Assembly: GCF_030412785.1 (NCBI RefSeq)
Contig: NZ_CP125295.1
Coordinates: 4,092,001-4,156,000, forward strand
DNA: 64,000 nt
Origin: Paraburkholderia sabiae
GTDB lineage: Bacteria; Pseudomonadota; Gammaproteobacteria; Burkholderiales; Burkholderiaceae
Direction of reading: 5' to 3'
Shown: in pieces, positions 35,792 to 44,709 of the stretch
Layout: every line of letters starts with the position of its first letter
Numbering within the stretch: the stretch's first letter is position 1
The notes under the pieces: model-generated
Database searches by the model: none
Told to the model about the DNA's origin: nothing
Seen by the model: the letters and a program-made list of their open reading frames with translations, nothing else
Made by a program: the position numbers and the translations under genes

Positions 35792-36034
35792 ATGAAACGG
35801 AGTTCTGTGATGGAGCGATGTCGTAAGGACGGGCGTCACGCGGTGCAGGGGTCAACCGGCGATCTGGAACGGCAGGTAAAGAAACTGGATGGGCCGCTTG
35901 ACCGGGCGCGGATTACGCTTAAGCCCGTTGACCCTGCGGTGCTGCGCGAACAGCGGCAAAGGGAAATATGGTCACGATTGGGTGTCTGTCCGGACGGGCA
36001 AGCACCATCTACGGGTTCGACTGACAATGAATAA
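35792..36034 (+). CDS. Hypothetical 80-aa protein
   Basis: Not recognised. Hydrophilic, helical (DLERQVKKLDGPLDRARITLKPVDPAVLREQRQREIW), with a GGGA just before ATG 35792; ATG 35810 is an alternative start. Open frame and codon use are compatible with a gene but support is modest. Confidence 0.4.
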   Translation: MKRSSVMERCRKDGRHAVQGSTGDLERQVKKLDGPLDRARITLKPVDPAVLREQRQREIWSRLGVCPDGQAPSTGSTDNE

Positions 36035-36130
36035 AGGCGAATCCGGTTGAGCAGAGATAGAGGCGGGGAGAATGACATGCGAGAGCAGATGCGCCAGTCG
36101 ACATACTTTTGCATAGGCGCGCGCATCTCT

Positions 36131-36349
36131 TCACAAATGATTGTCGACCCACGCCCGTGCCCATTCGAGGCCGATGTGTTCCGCGTTCATCTCCGAATCG
36201 GCAATGCCCAGAATGCCTGACGCCTCGGCGAACTTGCCAGCCTTCGTCACGGTGCCGCTGGCGGCATAGCGTTTACGCTCGGGTGACGCTGGCTGCTCGA
36301 GAATCGCGTGGCCCCACAGAACGTAGCCCCGATAGATCTCGCTTTGCAT
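36131..36349 (-). CDS. Hypothetical 72-aa protein, YRGY type
   Basis: Starts MQSEIYRGYVLWGHAIL and ends EHIGLEWARAWVDNHL. The same beginning and ending pattern (YRGY ... GL..ARA(F/W)(I/V)D) is seen in the product at 48368-48619, so these are paralogue-like members of one small-protein family common in Burkholderiaceae. Start codon overlaps the stop of the upstream gene (TGATG), last of a three-gene run. Confidence 0.6.
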   Translation of the reverse strand: MQSEIYRGYVLWGHAILEQPASPERKRYAASGTVTKAGKFAEASGILGIADSEMNAEHIGLEWARAWVDNHL

Positions 36350-36696
36350 CAGCGTTCCACCTCGGCACGCATGGTCCTGCCGTCCACGCGAAGCACGTTC
36401 CCCTCGGGCGTCAACTGACGCGGAATGTCGTCGAACGTTGGCCGGCTCGCCTGACTTGCCGCACGCACGGGAGCGGCAGAAACAGGGGCGTGCGCAACCA
36501 CACGTCGGGGCGAATGGCGATGAGCCATGCGTTCGGCCGTTTTCTCATGGTTAGACCCCTTGCGAGACGGCTGATCGTGATGCCCGCCAGCCGCGCCGCG
36601 CGCCTCTGGCGGATTCCAGATTTCAACGTATCGTTCGCCGGCGCATGCGGCCGCGACCGTTATCAATGCCGCCAGTCCGCAGATCACTGCTTTCAC
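36349..36696 (-). CDS. Exported 115-aa hypothetical protein
   Basis: GTG 36696 start with GGAG 9 nt upstream. The N-terminus VKAVICGLAALITVAAACAGERYVEIW is a signal peptide, possibly lipoprotein-like (AAC). The remainder is His/Pro/Ala-rich and disordered, ending with RQLTPEGNVLRVDGRTMRAEVER. Overlaps both neighbours by a few bases, so it is in an operon. No family recognised. Confidence 0.5.
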   Translation of the reverse strand: MKAVICGLAALITVAAACAGERYVEIWNPPEARGAAGGHHDQPSRKGSNHEKTAERMAHRHSPRRVVAHAPVSAAPVRAASQASRPTFDDIPRQLTPEGNVLRVDGRTMRAEVER

Positions 36697-37007
36697 CGGT
36701 TGTTTCTCCGAGCTTGCATGGCAAGGTGTGTTGAACAGCTCATCTGCTGCGCGACACAGCTGCCGTCGCACCCTGAACAAAAATGTCGGTCGCGTACAGA
36801 CTCATCGACCCGCCACGCGATACCGGATGGCGAGGCCGTGCCGACCGAGCGGCCATTTTCGCACGCGTAAAAACTCGGCTCACCGGCTTTCCCCTGGCGA
36901 ATGGCGACGTCGATCACGTCGTCGCCAAATGCGTCGCGAAGCGACCGCACGAATTCTGCAACTTCCGGCATCGGGTGAGATTGCGGCTTGCGAACTCGGG
37001 CGTCCAT
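36693..37007 (-). CDS. Hypothetical 104-aa protein
   Basis: First gene of a three-gene minus-strand operon divergent from imuA. The N-terminal half resembles a small soluble domain (MPEVAEFVRSLRDAFGDDVIDVAIRQGKAGEPSFYACENG); the C-terminal half has Cys residues (HFCSGCDGSCVAQQMSC). AGAGAG lies before the ATG. The stop overlaps the next start (GTGA). Its promoter region contains the LexA box, so it may also be SOS-controlled. Confidence 0.55.
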   Translation of the reverse strand: MDARVRKPQSHPMPEVAEFVRSLRDAFGDDVIDVAIRQGKAGEPSFYACENGRSVGTASPSGIAWRVDESVRDRHFCSGCDGSCVAQQMSCSTHLAMQARRNNR

Positions 37008-37040
37008 ATGGCTCTCTGGCAGGTCGATCAGTCTATGATA

Positions 37041-37056
37041 CTGTATATTTATACAG
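37041..37056. promoter_or_regulatory. LexA (SOS) box
   Basis: CTGTATATTTATACAG, an exact CTGT-N8-ACAG SOS box with an A/T-only centre, 16 nt before the imuA start and 33 nt before the divergent gene at 37007. It would repress both directions until DNA damage. Confidence 0.85.
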
Positions 37057-37072
37057 TATTGTTGTCACACCC

Positions 37073-37783
37073 ATGAACGCATCACCTGCCTGCCCGGAAG
37101 ATATCCATCCGTCGATCTGGCGCGCGTCGCAGCTTGCGCACGGGCGCGGACGGGTGGTGGAGACGGGGTACCCCGTTCTGTCGCGCGAATTGCCCGGAGG
37201 CGGATGGCCAGTTGCGGCGCTGGTCGATCTTCTTGTTCAGCAGGCGGGCATCGGCGAGTTCAGGCTGTTGCGACCGGCGCTCACTGCGATCGCAGGCGGG
37301 TCGATTGCGCTCCTCAATGCGCCGCATCTGCCGGATGGACTTGGACTGCACTACATCGGCGTTCCGGTTGAGCGGGTGATGCTCGTCAAGGCTGCGAATA
37401 GTGCGGATGCCCTGTGGTCCGTTGAGCAGATCCTTCGGGCGGGCACCTGCAGCGCCGTCATTTTCTGGGCGCAGCAAGTGAAGGACTCGTCGCTCAGGCG
37501 GCTGCATCTGGCGGCGCAGTCGACGGAAAGCCTTTTCGTCATGGTGAGGCCGCTCGCGTCATCGCAGAACTCGTCGCCTGCGACTTTACGGCTCGCATTG
37601 CGACCGACGTACGACGGACTGGTGATTGACATCGTCAAGCGTCGAGGTCCCGTGCTGGCCGGCCCAATCTCCGTGACACTGCAGCCGACGCCTGTTCTGT
37701 TTTCGAACCGGGGTCGGGCGGCGAAGCCGGCGCGCGAAGGCGCAGACCACGTTGTTGGCGCGCTTGAGCGGGCGCACGCTTAG
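37073..37783 (+). CDS. imuA: Translesion synthesis-associated protein ImuA
   Basis: 236-aa RecA-like/SulA-related protein that forms a mutasome with ImuB and DnaE2 in damage-induced mutagenesis. The start is ATG 37073 (PEDIHPSIWRASQLAHG); family blocks are TGYPVLSRELPGGGWPVAALVDLL, GIGEFRLLRPAL and SADALWSVEQILRAG. A LexA box lies just upstream. Neither imuB nor dnaE2 follows, unlike the usual cassette; an SRAP-family gene comes next. Confidence 0.88.
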   Translation: MNASPACPEDIHPSIWRASQLAHGRGRVVETGYPVLSRELPGGGWPVAALVDLLVQQAGIGEFRLLRPALTAIAGGSIALLNAPHLPDGLGLHYIGVPVERVMLVKAANSADALWSVEQILRAGTCSAVIFWAQQVKDSSLRRLHLAAQSTESLFVMVRPLASSQNSSPATLRLALRPTYDGLVIDIVKRRGPVLAGPISVTLQPTPVLFSNRGRAAKPAREGADHVVGALERAHA

Positions 37784-37828
37784 CGCGTAGACTGGCTGGC
37801 GAAGTTCGCCGCACTGACTGGAGCGACT

Positions 37829-38791
37829 ATGTGCTACTCGGCGCAAATTGAAGCTGACTACAAACGATATGTGCGGACGTTCGGCGCACACATGGATATC
37901 CGGGAATTTGCGCGGCTCTACTGGGAGCGCGCCGACGGACGACTGAACGCGAAGATTCCCAAGGCGATGGACGACTCGTTTCGCTCGCCACAGTCCGAAA
38001 GTGAACTCGAGATCAGACGGCTGATCGATCAGTACAACGCCGGTCAGGCCAAGAGGCTCGAGGAAGAACTGTTCAGGCAACGCGCGAGGCTCGTCGCGGC
38101 AGAGCGAACGCTGCAGACAAAACAGACGAAAGCGGCGACCGAAAGCAGGCGCATCGCTGGCGACAAGATCGAAGCGGCGCTTCGCCGGCTTGATGACATC
38201 AGGCGCAGCGAGAGCGAACCGCGAGATTCCCGTATCTTCCCCGGACACTATGCGCCGGTACTTGTCGTCGAAGATGGGCAACGGGTCGTGAAGCCCATGA
38301 GGTACCAATGCCGGATTGCGGGTAAGCCGGCGAACTACGATCTCAAATTTCCTGGTACCTACAACGCCAGACGGGATAACCTTGAAGGCTTCTGGAAGCC
38401 ACTGTTCGGATATCGACATGGTTTGGTGATGGTCGACGTTTTTTACGAGAATGTGAGTCGGGCAAAGAAGGAAGGGCGAGAACTCGGGGAGGGTGAAAAG
38501 GACGAGAATCTGGTGCTTGAATTCAAGCCTGCCGATGGGAGCACGATGCTGGTCGCATGTCTGTGGTCGAAGTGGTCGGCACCAGGCGAGCCCGATCTGC
38601 TTTCATTTACCGCCATAACGGACGAACCGCCAGAAGAGGTGGCAGCTGCCGGTCATGACCGATGTATCGTGCCGATCAGGGAAGCGCATCTTGACGCATG
38701 GCTGAATCCCGACCCCACGCGCCTGGACGCGCTATACGCGATACTCGACGACAGGGAGCGGCCATATTACGAGCACCGGATGGCCGCTTGA
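37829..38791 (+). CDS. SOS response-associated peptidase (SRAP/YedK family) with coiled-coil insertion
   Basis: 320-aa member of the SRAP family that shields abasic sites in single-stranded DNA by a thiazolidine crosslink at Cys2. Met-Cys2 is present, with the family Asn and Glu (TYNARRDN, then VFYENVS) and His (GHDRCIVPI). A long charged helix (about residues 60-135) is inserted after the N-terminus relative to E. coli YedK (about 220 aa). It follows imuA by 45 nt, probably as part of the same damage-induced unit. Confidence 0.85.
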   Translation: MCYSAQIEADYKRYVRTFGAHMDIREFARLYWERADGRLNAKIPKAMDDSFRSPQSESELEIRRLIDQYNAGQAKRLEEELFRQRARLVAAERTLQTKQTKAATESRRIAGDKIEAALRRLDDIRRSESEPRDSRIFPGHYAPVLVVEDGQRVVKPMRYQCRIAGKPANYDLKFPGTYNARRDNLEGFWKPLFGYRHGLVMVDVFYENVSRAKKEGRELGEGEKDENLVLEFKPADGSTMLVACLWSKWSAPGEPDLLSFTAITDEPPEEVAAAGHDRCIVPIREAHLDAWLNPDPTRLDALYAILDDRERPYYEHRMAA

Positions 38792-38829
38792 CTGGCTGGC
38801 TGGCTATTATCGTTCGTCGGGACCGCCAG

Positions 38830-39141
38830 TCAGTTTCGCTTCCCTTTGAGGGTGAAAGGCGCGAGCAATGCCTCCATGTCGAGCTGATGCCCCTGAAGCA
38901 GAAGCAGGCGCGCGTGGAGGACTGTGTTTTCGAGAACAAGCTTGGCGGTGCTCAGGAGATACAACGCATGGACGTCGGAGACGGACATGCTTGTCTCTAC
39001 GTTGTGGTGAGGCTCAACGAGCGAGCTGACAATGAGCCGTCTGAGTTCCTGTTCACCAAACGGCAGGTCTGCATAGTCGATGGGATCTTCTGCTTCCACT
39101 TCGCGAAGCATGTCGACAAGCATTTCCGTGCTCACTTGCAT
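38830..39141 (-). CDS. Hypothetical 103-aa protein
   Basis: Not recognised. Mostly helical and acidic (TEMLVDMLREVEAEDPIDYADL, then LLSTAKLVLENTVLHARLLLLQGH). GGGAGG lies 4 nt before ATG 39141. Convergent with the SRAP gene. The helices could form a small bundle. Confidence 0.55.
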   Translation of the reverse strand: MQVSTEMLVDMLREVEAEDPIDYADLPFGEQELRRLIVSSLVEPHHNVETSMSVSDVHALYLLSTAKLVLENTVLHARLLLLQGHQLDMEALLAPFTLKGKRN

Positions 39142-39322
39142 GAATCCTCCCGGGAATGAAGGTCAAGGTCAGTGCGGTCGAGGCTTTGTTCTGTGCAAGC
39201 AGATTACCAATGCCGTTCACCTTGGTCCAGCATCGGCATCGATGGCCACATCGGGCGTGCCGTTTTGGCATATCAGACTCAGCGGGTTTTCCTGACGTCA
39301 GTCAGGCGAACCAGGCGCCTAC

Positions 39323-39661
39323 TCACACGTCTCGATGCAACGGCTGCACGGCCGCTAGCCGACTGCCTGCAAACGGGTCCTGACGCCAATCCACCTTCGA
39401 ACGAGGCTCGGACTCTGGCTGTGCCTGGCGCGCGACGGTAAAGTGGTCCAGAGTCTGACCCGCGCTAATGGCCTGCTTCAGCCATAGCGGCATCTCACCG
39501 TCGCCTGACCAGCTTTCTCCCGTAGCACTGCGATATCGAGCCGCCTTCTGCCGGATCTGGTCTTCGGCGATCGCCGCCGCGAGATCATCCAGTTCGATAC
39601 CGACTTCAGCCATTCTGCGGCGCAGGTAAGCGACCATACTGTCGCGCTTTCGCTCATCCAT
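39323..39661 (-). CDS. H-NS family nucleoid protein, short form
   Basis: 112 aa. The C-terminal DNA-binding motif YRSATGESWSGDGEMPLWLKQAISAGQTLDHF corresponds to the H-NS YRDPKTGATWSGRGRAPAWL block. The N-terminal region (VAYLRRRMAEVGIELDDLAAAIAEDQIRQ) is a short oligomerisation helix. It would bind A/T-rich DNA, possibly silencing the surrounding accessory genes. Divergent from the larger H-NS gene at 39831; the 169-bp gap between them holds both promoters. Confidence 0.75.
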   Translation of the reverse strand: MDERKRDSMVAYLRRRMAEVGIELDDLAAAIAEDQIRQKAARYRSATGESWSGDGEMPLWLKQAISAGQTLDHFTVARQAQPESEPRSKVDWRQDPFAGSRLAAVQPLHRDV

Positions 39662-39830
39662 GAGATTTCCCCGTTTTACGAATTGCAGCCACTAGCGTGC
39701 GATGCAAGCGCTGTGCCTTGAGATTACCACTCCAGTTTGGGTGCCGCTTATAAGGGTTTATCGCTCGATGGCCCTGTTTGCACGGTTATATGGCATAGTG
39801 CCGCCAACACTAACGACGGGGAGAAAATCA

Positions 39831-40592
39831 ATGGCAACACTTGAAAAGGTTCAGGCACAGATCGCAAAGCTCCAGGCTCAGGCGGAAGCGCTAGCCGCGA
39901 AGCAGTCGTCCGGCGTGATCGCGAAGATTCGCGCCATCATGGAAGCGCACGGTTTGACGACTGCCGACATCGACGCGCATATCGGCGCTTCGACGAAAGT
40001 TGGACGCAAGCCGGGCATCAAGGTTGCGGCCCAGCCGTCCGCATCGACAGCAAAGTATCGCGACCCGAAAAGCGGCGCGACCTGGACGGGCCACGGTCGC
40101 GCGCCCGCATGGATTGCCAGTGCGAAAGATCGCAACAAGTATCTGATCGCAGGCAACGCTGTCGCTTCGGGATCTGCGATGGCGAAGAACGAAAAGGCTG
40201 GCAATTACGTTCGCGGCCCGCAGGCGCCGAAGTACCGCGATCCGAAGACGGGAGCTACATGGAGCGGCCGCGGTCCTGCACCCGCATGGCTGGCCAGCGC
40301 AAAGGATCGCACCAGGTTTCTGATTGCAGGAGCGGTTGAGAACGCTACGGAGTCGAAGCCTTCAGTAGCGAAGAAAGCATCGGCGCCGGTGAAGAAAGTC
40401 GCTGCGAAGAATGCAGCCACTAAAGCGGCGGTTGCCAGAAAGGGTGCGGCGAAGAAAGCTGCTACCAAAAAAGCAGTCGTGCATAAGGCAGCAAAGAAAG
40501 TGACTGCGAGGAAGGGGGCCGTCAGCGTCGACGCGCGTAGCACTGTTCCTGTTGATGCATCCGGAGTCGTCAGCGAGACGTCTGCTTCCTGA
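39831..40592 (+). CDS. H-NS family protein with two DNA-binding domains and a histone H1-like tail
   Basis: 253 aa. A coiled-coil N-terminus (LEKVQAQIAKLQAQAEALAAKQ, residues 4-26) oligomerises. Two H-NS DNA-binding domains follow: KYRDPKSGATWTGHGRAPAW near 75-105 and KYRDPKTGATWSGRGPAPAW near 134-165. The C-terminus (180-235) is a Lys/Ala-rich AAKKA tail like histone H1. Such a protein could bridge or wrap DNA strongly. GGGGAG lies 8 nt before ATG 39831; an in-frame start at 39702 is unlikely. One domain is the rule in Burkholderia H-NS proteins. Confidence 0.88.
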   Translation: MATLEKVQAQIAKLQAQAEALAAKQSSGVIAKIRAIMEAHGLTTADIDAHIGASTKVGRKPGIKVAAQPSASTAKYRDPKSGATWTGHGRAPAWIASAKDRNKYLIAGNAVASGSAMAKNEKAGNYVRGPQAPKYRDPKTGATWSGRGPAPAWLASAKDRTRFLIAGAVENATESKPSVAKKASAPVKKVAAKNAATKAAVARKGAAKKAATKKAVVHKAAKKVTARKGAVSVDARSTVPVDASGVVSETSAS

Positions 40593-40807
40593 TTGATTTT
40601 CAGGTATTACTGGAGTTACGAGCGGGACCTCTGCGTCCCGTTCGCACATTTTCGTCTCGATTCTCCCTTCGTGTGCTAGGTCTGCAGCGGCCGACAGATT
40701 GCCGAAAACCAGAGATGATCGGCTGAGTGCGGCCATGAACGGCCAGTCGCCACCGGCACGTAGATCGTTAACAATTGTGGCTTCACATTTGCTCCGGCCA
40801 TCTACAG

Positions 40808-41074
40808 ATGAAGGTATCGCGAGATTTCGGAATCGTTGTCCGACGAGCCGCGCTCACAGCCAAGAACGTCGATCTCTCGGTGGTTATGGTTGAATTCAAT
40901 TTGCGGACATACTTTGACGAATCTAGCAATCTGATTTCGCTCGGTCCGTTTTGCGGCGGAGATGCAGCAGACGCGTGCGTGAGGTCTTTGGAAAAACTCG
41001 GTCTCGCGTACATCGACGATTTTTTCATCTTCGAAGGGTTCGTGCCCGACTGGTGTTCGGTCGAAGTATCTTGA
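40808..41074 (+). CDS. Hypothetical 88-aa protein
   Basis: Not recognised. Start at ATG 40808 without a clear ribosome site. The C-terminal stretch FCGGDAADACVRSLEKLGLAYIDDFFIFEGFVPDW reads as a folded alpha/beta unit. Alternative: a degraded gene fragment. Flanked by repeat-like DNA. Confidence 0.4.
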   Translation: MKVSRDFGIVVRRAALTAKNVDLSVVMVEFNLRTYFDESSNLISLGPFCGGDAADACVRSLEKLGLAYIDDFFIFEGFVPDWCSVEVS

Positions 41075-41700
41075 AACTCAGCCGCCGACGAAATGCTTCT
41101 GAACGGCCATGATCGGCCGGTCGAGGTCGTCGTCCAGTTTGGCTGACCGAGGCCTCGTCCGCCCTCGCTCAATGGCCGGTCTTCGGTTAGCAGATCGCAG
41201 GTGGCATTGCCTCCACGCGGCCAAGAGGCGTCATTTGCTCGTACTGTCGCGCAGACGTTCAAACGTCGGCTCGAGTCAGGAACCGGCCGTTGCTTTCGCA
41301 AGAGTCGGATTGCTGCTGTTGGAGCGATCGAACGAGCAGGGGGTACAAGGTTACGCGCAAAACGTGTCGTCGCCGCGTGCCGGTAATTGCGCACAAAGTT
41401 CGAACGCGTTCCACCGGGGTTCCCCGTTTTCTGATGGGCGGCACTGTGCACTGCACGGGCGAAGGGCTGCTGCACGGATCTGGGCGCCCCGAATCAAAAA
41501 GTCTTCTGGTAGGCGTCATGTCAGAGGAATCCACTGGAGCGTGGATGACCACGTTGTGCTGCATCGACCGATCCAGCAGGCGTTGGAAGCTCCTAGACGA
41601 ACCACCTCGGGATTTTCAGCTAGACAGTTTGTTAGGGGTTTGACAAATCTTCCAGGATTGGCCAAACTGCCCAGCATGTTTAAAAACTACTGGAGCCGAC
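41075..41700. other. Gene-poor repeat-like stretch before the dauR-like gene
   Basis: Small frames here are not convincing. The DNA contains degenerate palindromic fragments with GGCCGxxC-type units, like the repeats elsewhere in the window. A TTGACA at 41640-41645 may be the -35 of the regulator at 41701. Confidence 0.4.
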
Positions 41701-42330
41701 ATGCCGAAGAAGACTCCCGAACAGCAGCTACTGCTGGGGCAGATCAAACAGGTCGCCGAAGGGCTGGCACAGACTTTCGCCCCATTTACCGAGGTCGTCG
41801 TCCATGATCTCCGTGACCCGGAGCACGCTGTGCTTGCGATCCACAACAATCTGTCAGGTCGAGAAGTCGGGCAGCCTGCGACCGAACTCGGGCTTGCGCG
41901 GATCATGGACCCTGCCTACCAGCAGATCATCGCCAACTATCCGAACCAGTTCTCGGATGGCCGCCAGGTGAAGAGCACTTCCATCGGCATCAAGGACTCC
42001 AACGGCGACTACATCGCCGCACTGTGCATGAACGTCGACCTCACGCTGTTCCGAGGGTTTCAGAACATGCTGAGCAGGTTCATGGCCGTCGAGGGCACCA
42101 CACCTGCCAGGGAGTCGCTGGATCCTGCTAGCGCCGACCTCATTCGCGCCCGTATAGACGAGTTCGCCGCACGCATGGCGTCGACACCCCGTGCGCTCAA
42201 GGCAGAGGACCGCCGCTCGCTCCTGAAGGAACTCAAGGCGGCCGGCTTGCTCGAGGTCCGTCGCGCAATGGACACCATTGCCGTCCATCTAGGCGTGTCT
42301 CGCGCAACGGTGTACAGCGATGCCAAATGA
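41701..42330 (+). CDS. YheO/DauR-type PAS-HTH transcriptional regulator
   Basis: 209 aa. The N-terminal YheO-like PAS domain (QIKQVAEGLAQTFAPFTEVVVHDLRDPEHAVLAIHNNLSGR...) is followed by a C-terminal HTH (LKAAGLLEVRRAMDTIAVHLGVSRATVYSDAK). In Pseudomonas DauR represses D-arginine catabolism; here it probably senses a related amino acid and controls the downstream enzymes. TGGAG lies 7 nt before the start. The last 11 nt overlap the ornithine cyclodeaminase-like gene, so both are coupled. Confidence 0.85.
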   Translation: MPKKTPEQQLLLGQIKQVAEGLAQTFAPFTEVVVHDLRDPEHAVLAIHNNLSGREVGQPATELGLARIMDPAYQQIIANYPNQFSDGRQVKSTSIGIKDSNGDYIAALCMNVDLTLFRGFQNMLSRFMAVEGTTPARESLDPASADLIRARIDEFAARMASTPRALKAEDRRSLLKELKAAGLLEVRRAMDTIAVHLGVSRATVYSDAK

Positions 42331-43291
42331 CGCCACGCTCCTTCTCGTCGACAAGCATGTCGTCGAGCAATTGCTTATACCGGACGACGTGATCGCGGCG
42401 GTGCGCGAGGCTTTCGAACTGCACGGACAGCGCGCGGGCCGCGTGTTCCCGGTCGTGCGCGAAAAGCTGACCACCGGCGGCATCTTCGGTATCAAATCCG
42501 GGGACGTCGGGAGCCAGGACCTGCTAGGGTTCAAGGCGGCCGGCTTTTGGCCAATGAACCGGACACTCGGCGGCGAAGCGCATCAGGCCACTGTGCTGCT
42601 ATTCGATCCCGTCACCGGCCGGCCCATGTGCGTGATCGACGGCAACGCCATCACCACCGCGCGCACCGCCGCGGCTGGGGCACTTGGGCTTTCCCTGCTG
42701 GCGCGCCAGGACAGCGCAGTGGTCACAGTCTTCGGCACAGGCATTCAGGCGAAGGCGCAACTCGCATTTGCCCTCAGAGCGTTACCTTCGCTGACGCATG
42801 TGAATTACGTCTCGTTGGATCGGGAACCGCAGGCAGAGTTTGAATCTTTGTTTGCTGGCCATTGCATGTTGAGATGCGCCGCAAATGCGGATGAGGCTGT
42901 CGCCCAAAGTGACCTCATCATCACCGCGACGACCGGTAGCGGCCCGCTTTTCGATGAAACAGCGCTCCGCGCCGGGACGCATTTGAACTGCGTCGGCGCG
43001 GACACCCGAGGCAAGCGCGAGCTTGCCTCGGGTGTGCTCGATCGAGCACGGATCGTCGTCGACGACCTGGAGCAGGCCCGCGAGCTTGGAGAACTGCAAT
43101 GGGCGCCGCACACGCCTTCCATCGAGATGGGAGACCTGGTCACGGGCCGTTCCCAATGGCGGCGCGAACCGACAGATATCAGCGTTTTCGACATGACCGG
43201 CCTGGCCTTGCAGGACCTGACCGTCGCTCGATTGATCCACCGCCGCGCCACTGACCTGAGCCTCGGAGTCACCGTGGCGTGGCCCTGGTGA
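42320..43291 (+). CDS. Ornithine cyclodeaminase / mu-crystallin family enzyme
   Basis: 323-aa NAD(P)-dependent enzyme. Dinucleotide motif VFGTGIQAKAQ near residue 137; family blocks KSGDVGSQDLLGFKAAGF, DGNAITTARTAAAGAL and FDMTGLALQDL. Relatives include ornithine cyclodeaminase, DauB L-arginine dehydrogenase and BhcD iminosuccinate reductase. With a PLP lyase and an asparaginase next to it, reduction or deamination of an imine or 2-keto acid from an aspartate-like or D-amino acid is plausible. Exact reaction is not read from sequence. Confidence 0.85.
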   Translation: MPNDATLLLVDKHVVEQLLIPDDVIAAVREAFELHGQRAGRVFPVVREKLTTGGIFGIKSGDVGSQDLLGFKAAGFWPMNRTLGGEAHQATVLLFDPVTGRPMCVIDGNAITTARTAAAGALGLSLLARQDSAVVTVFGTGIQAKAQLAFALRALPSLTHVNYVSLDREPQAEFESLFAGHCMLRCAANADEAVAQSDLIITATTGSGPLFDETALRAGTHLNCVGADTRGKRELASGVLDRARIVVDDLEQARELGELQWAPHTPSIEMGDLVTGRSQWRREPTDISVFDMTGLALQDLTVARLIHRRATDLSLGVTVAWPW

Positions 43292-43551
43292 TAGCTGTCC
43301 TGGCCTGAACCCAGAATATCCGGACGATCCGCGATGATGACCCGCACCGTGCACGCTCGTCGCCCTCATCGCGCGTCGCCGTGCGATCACCCCGCGCGCT
43401 GTCGATGGCGGGCCGGTCAATCGCTGATGCTAAGGGCGCAAGGGCCACCTTTTCATCAACCAATGGCCTTCCCGTAAGACCCAACAACGTCACAGCCATC
43501 ATCGTCTTGCCCTTGCAGCGATCCGGTATGCGCTAAAGAGGAGTCGGAAAC

Positions 43552-44697
43552 TTGAAACCGCACTATGTTGAGCCGCTCAGCGGCACCACTTATCGTTTAG
43601 ACACGCCCCGGTGGTGTTCGGACGACCGCAGACCGCTCCTGATCTCGCCGCTGGCTGGAATTTCCCGGGATGACATCGACCGACACCTTCGCTCCCAATG
43701 GCGCTATCGCGCATCGCTTCCAGTCGAGATTGTGTCCCCCATCTCTATGGGGGAAGGGTGCACCCCGCTGATCCAGAAGACATGGGACGACCACCGGCCG
43801 TACTTCAAGCTGGAGTGGTTCAGCCCCACCAGCAGCTTCAAGGATCGCGGCACCACGGTGATGCTCTCGATGTTACGACAACAAGGTATCGCCTCCGTTC
43901 TGGAGGACAGTTCAGGCAACGGCGGAGCTTCAGTGGCGGCTTACGGCGCTGCAGGCTCTGTGCGCGTGAAGATTCTGGCGCCCGCCTACGCGTCGCCCGC
44001 GAAGATCGCCCAGATGCGGGCTTACGGGGCGGAGGTGCAACTGGTCGACGGGCCTCGACAGGCGTGCGAGGACGAGGCAGTCCGGCAGTCCGCGAACATC
44101 TTCTACGCCAGTCACAACTGGCAGCCATTTTTCCTGGAAGGGACCAAGTCGGTCGGCTACGAAATCTGGGAGGACCTCAACTTCCAGGCGCCGGACAACA
44201 TCGTCATGCCTGCAGGCGCGGGCAGCAATGTACTCGGCTGTTATCTGGCGTTCTCGGAACTGATGCGTGCGGGTCAGATTCACAAAATGCCCAAGCTATT
44301 CGTTTGCCAGCCATTGAACTGCTCTCCCATCGATGCCAGCTTCCAGGCCGGCGTCACGACTCCCGTTTCGCGCGAGATACGAAAGACAGTCTCCGAGGGG
44401 ACGGCCATCGCCCATCCTCTACGGCTCGCGCAGGTGGTCAACGCTGTCAGAGAGACGGGCGGCACGACTGTGGCTGTGGAAGAAGAGGCAATCGTCGAAG
44501 CGCTCAGGCGAATTGCGCGGCTAGGCCTTCTGCCGGAGCTGACTTCGGCGACTGCGGTTGCAGGATTTGACCGGCTTACCCAGGTTGGGGCGATTCGGGC
44601 TCGAGAGGCGACAGTTGTCCTGTTAACAGGCACGGGTATCAAGAACGCCGGAGCCATCGCGGATATGTACTCGCAAACTCTCGACACTCTTGTCTAA
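43552..44697 (+). CDS. Threonine synthase-like PLP-dependent lyase
   Basis: 381-aa fold-type II PLP enzyme. The PLP Lys is K97 in SPTSSFKDRGTTVM, the substrate loop is DSSGNGGASVAAY, and the phosphate-binding Gly cluster is in MPAGAGSNVLG. Resembles threonine synthase or diaminopropionate/hydroxyaspartate-type dehydratases more than biosynthetic ThrC, because its neighbours are catabolic. TTG start at 43552 behind GAGGAG; no good ATG is near. Separated from the ocd-like gene by 260 nt and from the asparaginase by 12 nt. Confidence 0.82.
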   Translation: MKPHYVEPLSGTTYRLDTPRWCSDDRRPLLISPLAGISRDDIDRHLRSQWRYRASLPVEIVSPISMGEGCTPLIQKTWDDHRPYFKLEWFSPTSSFKDRGTTVMLSMLRQQGIASVLEDSSGNGGASVAAYGAAGSVRVKILAPAYASPAKIAQMRAYGAEVQLVDGPRQACEDEAVRQSANIFYASHNWQPFFLEGTKSVGYEIWEDLNFQAPDNIVMPAGAGSNVLGCYLAFSELMRAGQIHKMPKLFVCQPLNCSPIDASFQAGVTTPVSREIRKTVSEGTAIAHPLRLAQVVNAVRETGGTTVAVEEEAIVEALRRIARLGLLPELTSATAVAGFDRLTQVGAIRAREATVVLLTGTGIKNAGAIADMYSQTLDTLV

Positions 44698-44709
44698 AGG
44701 CCGACTCTA

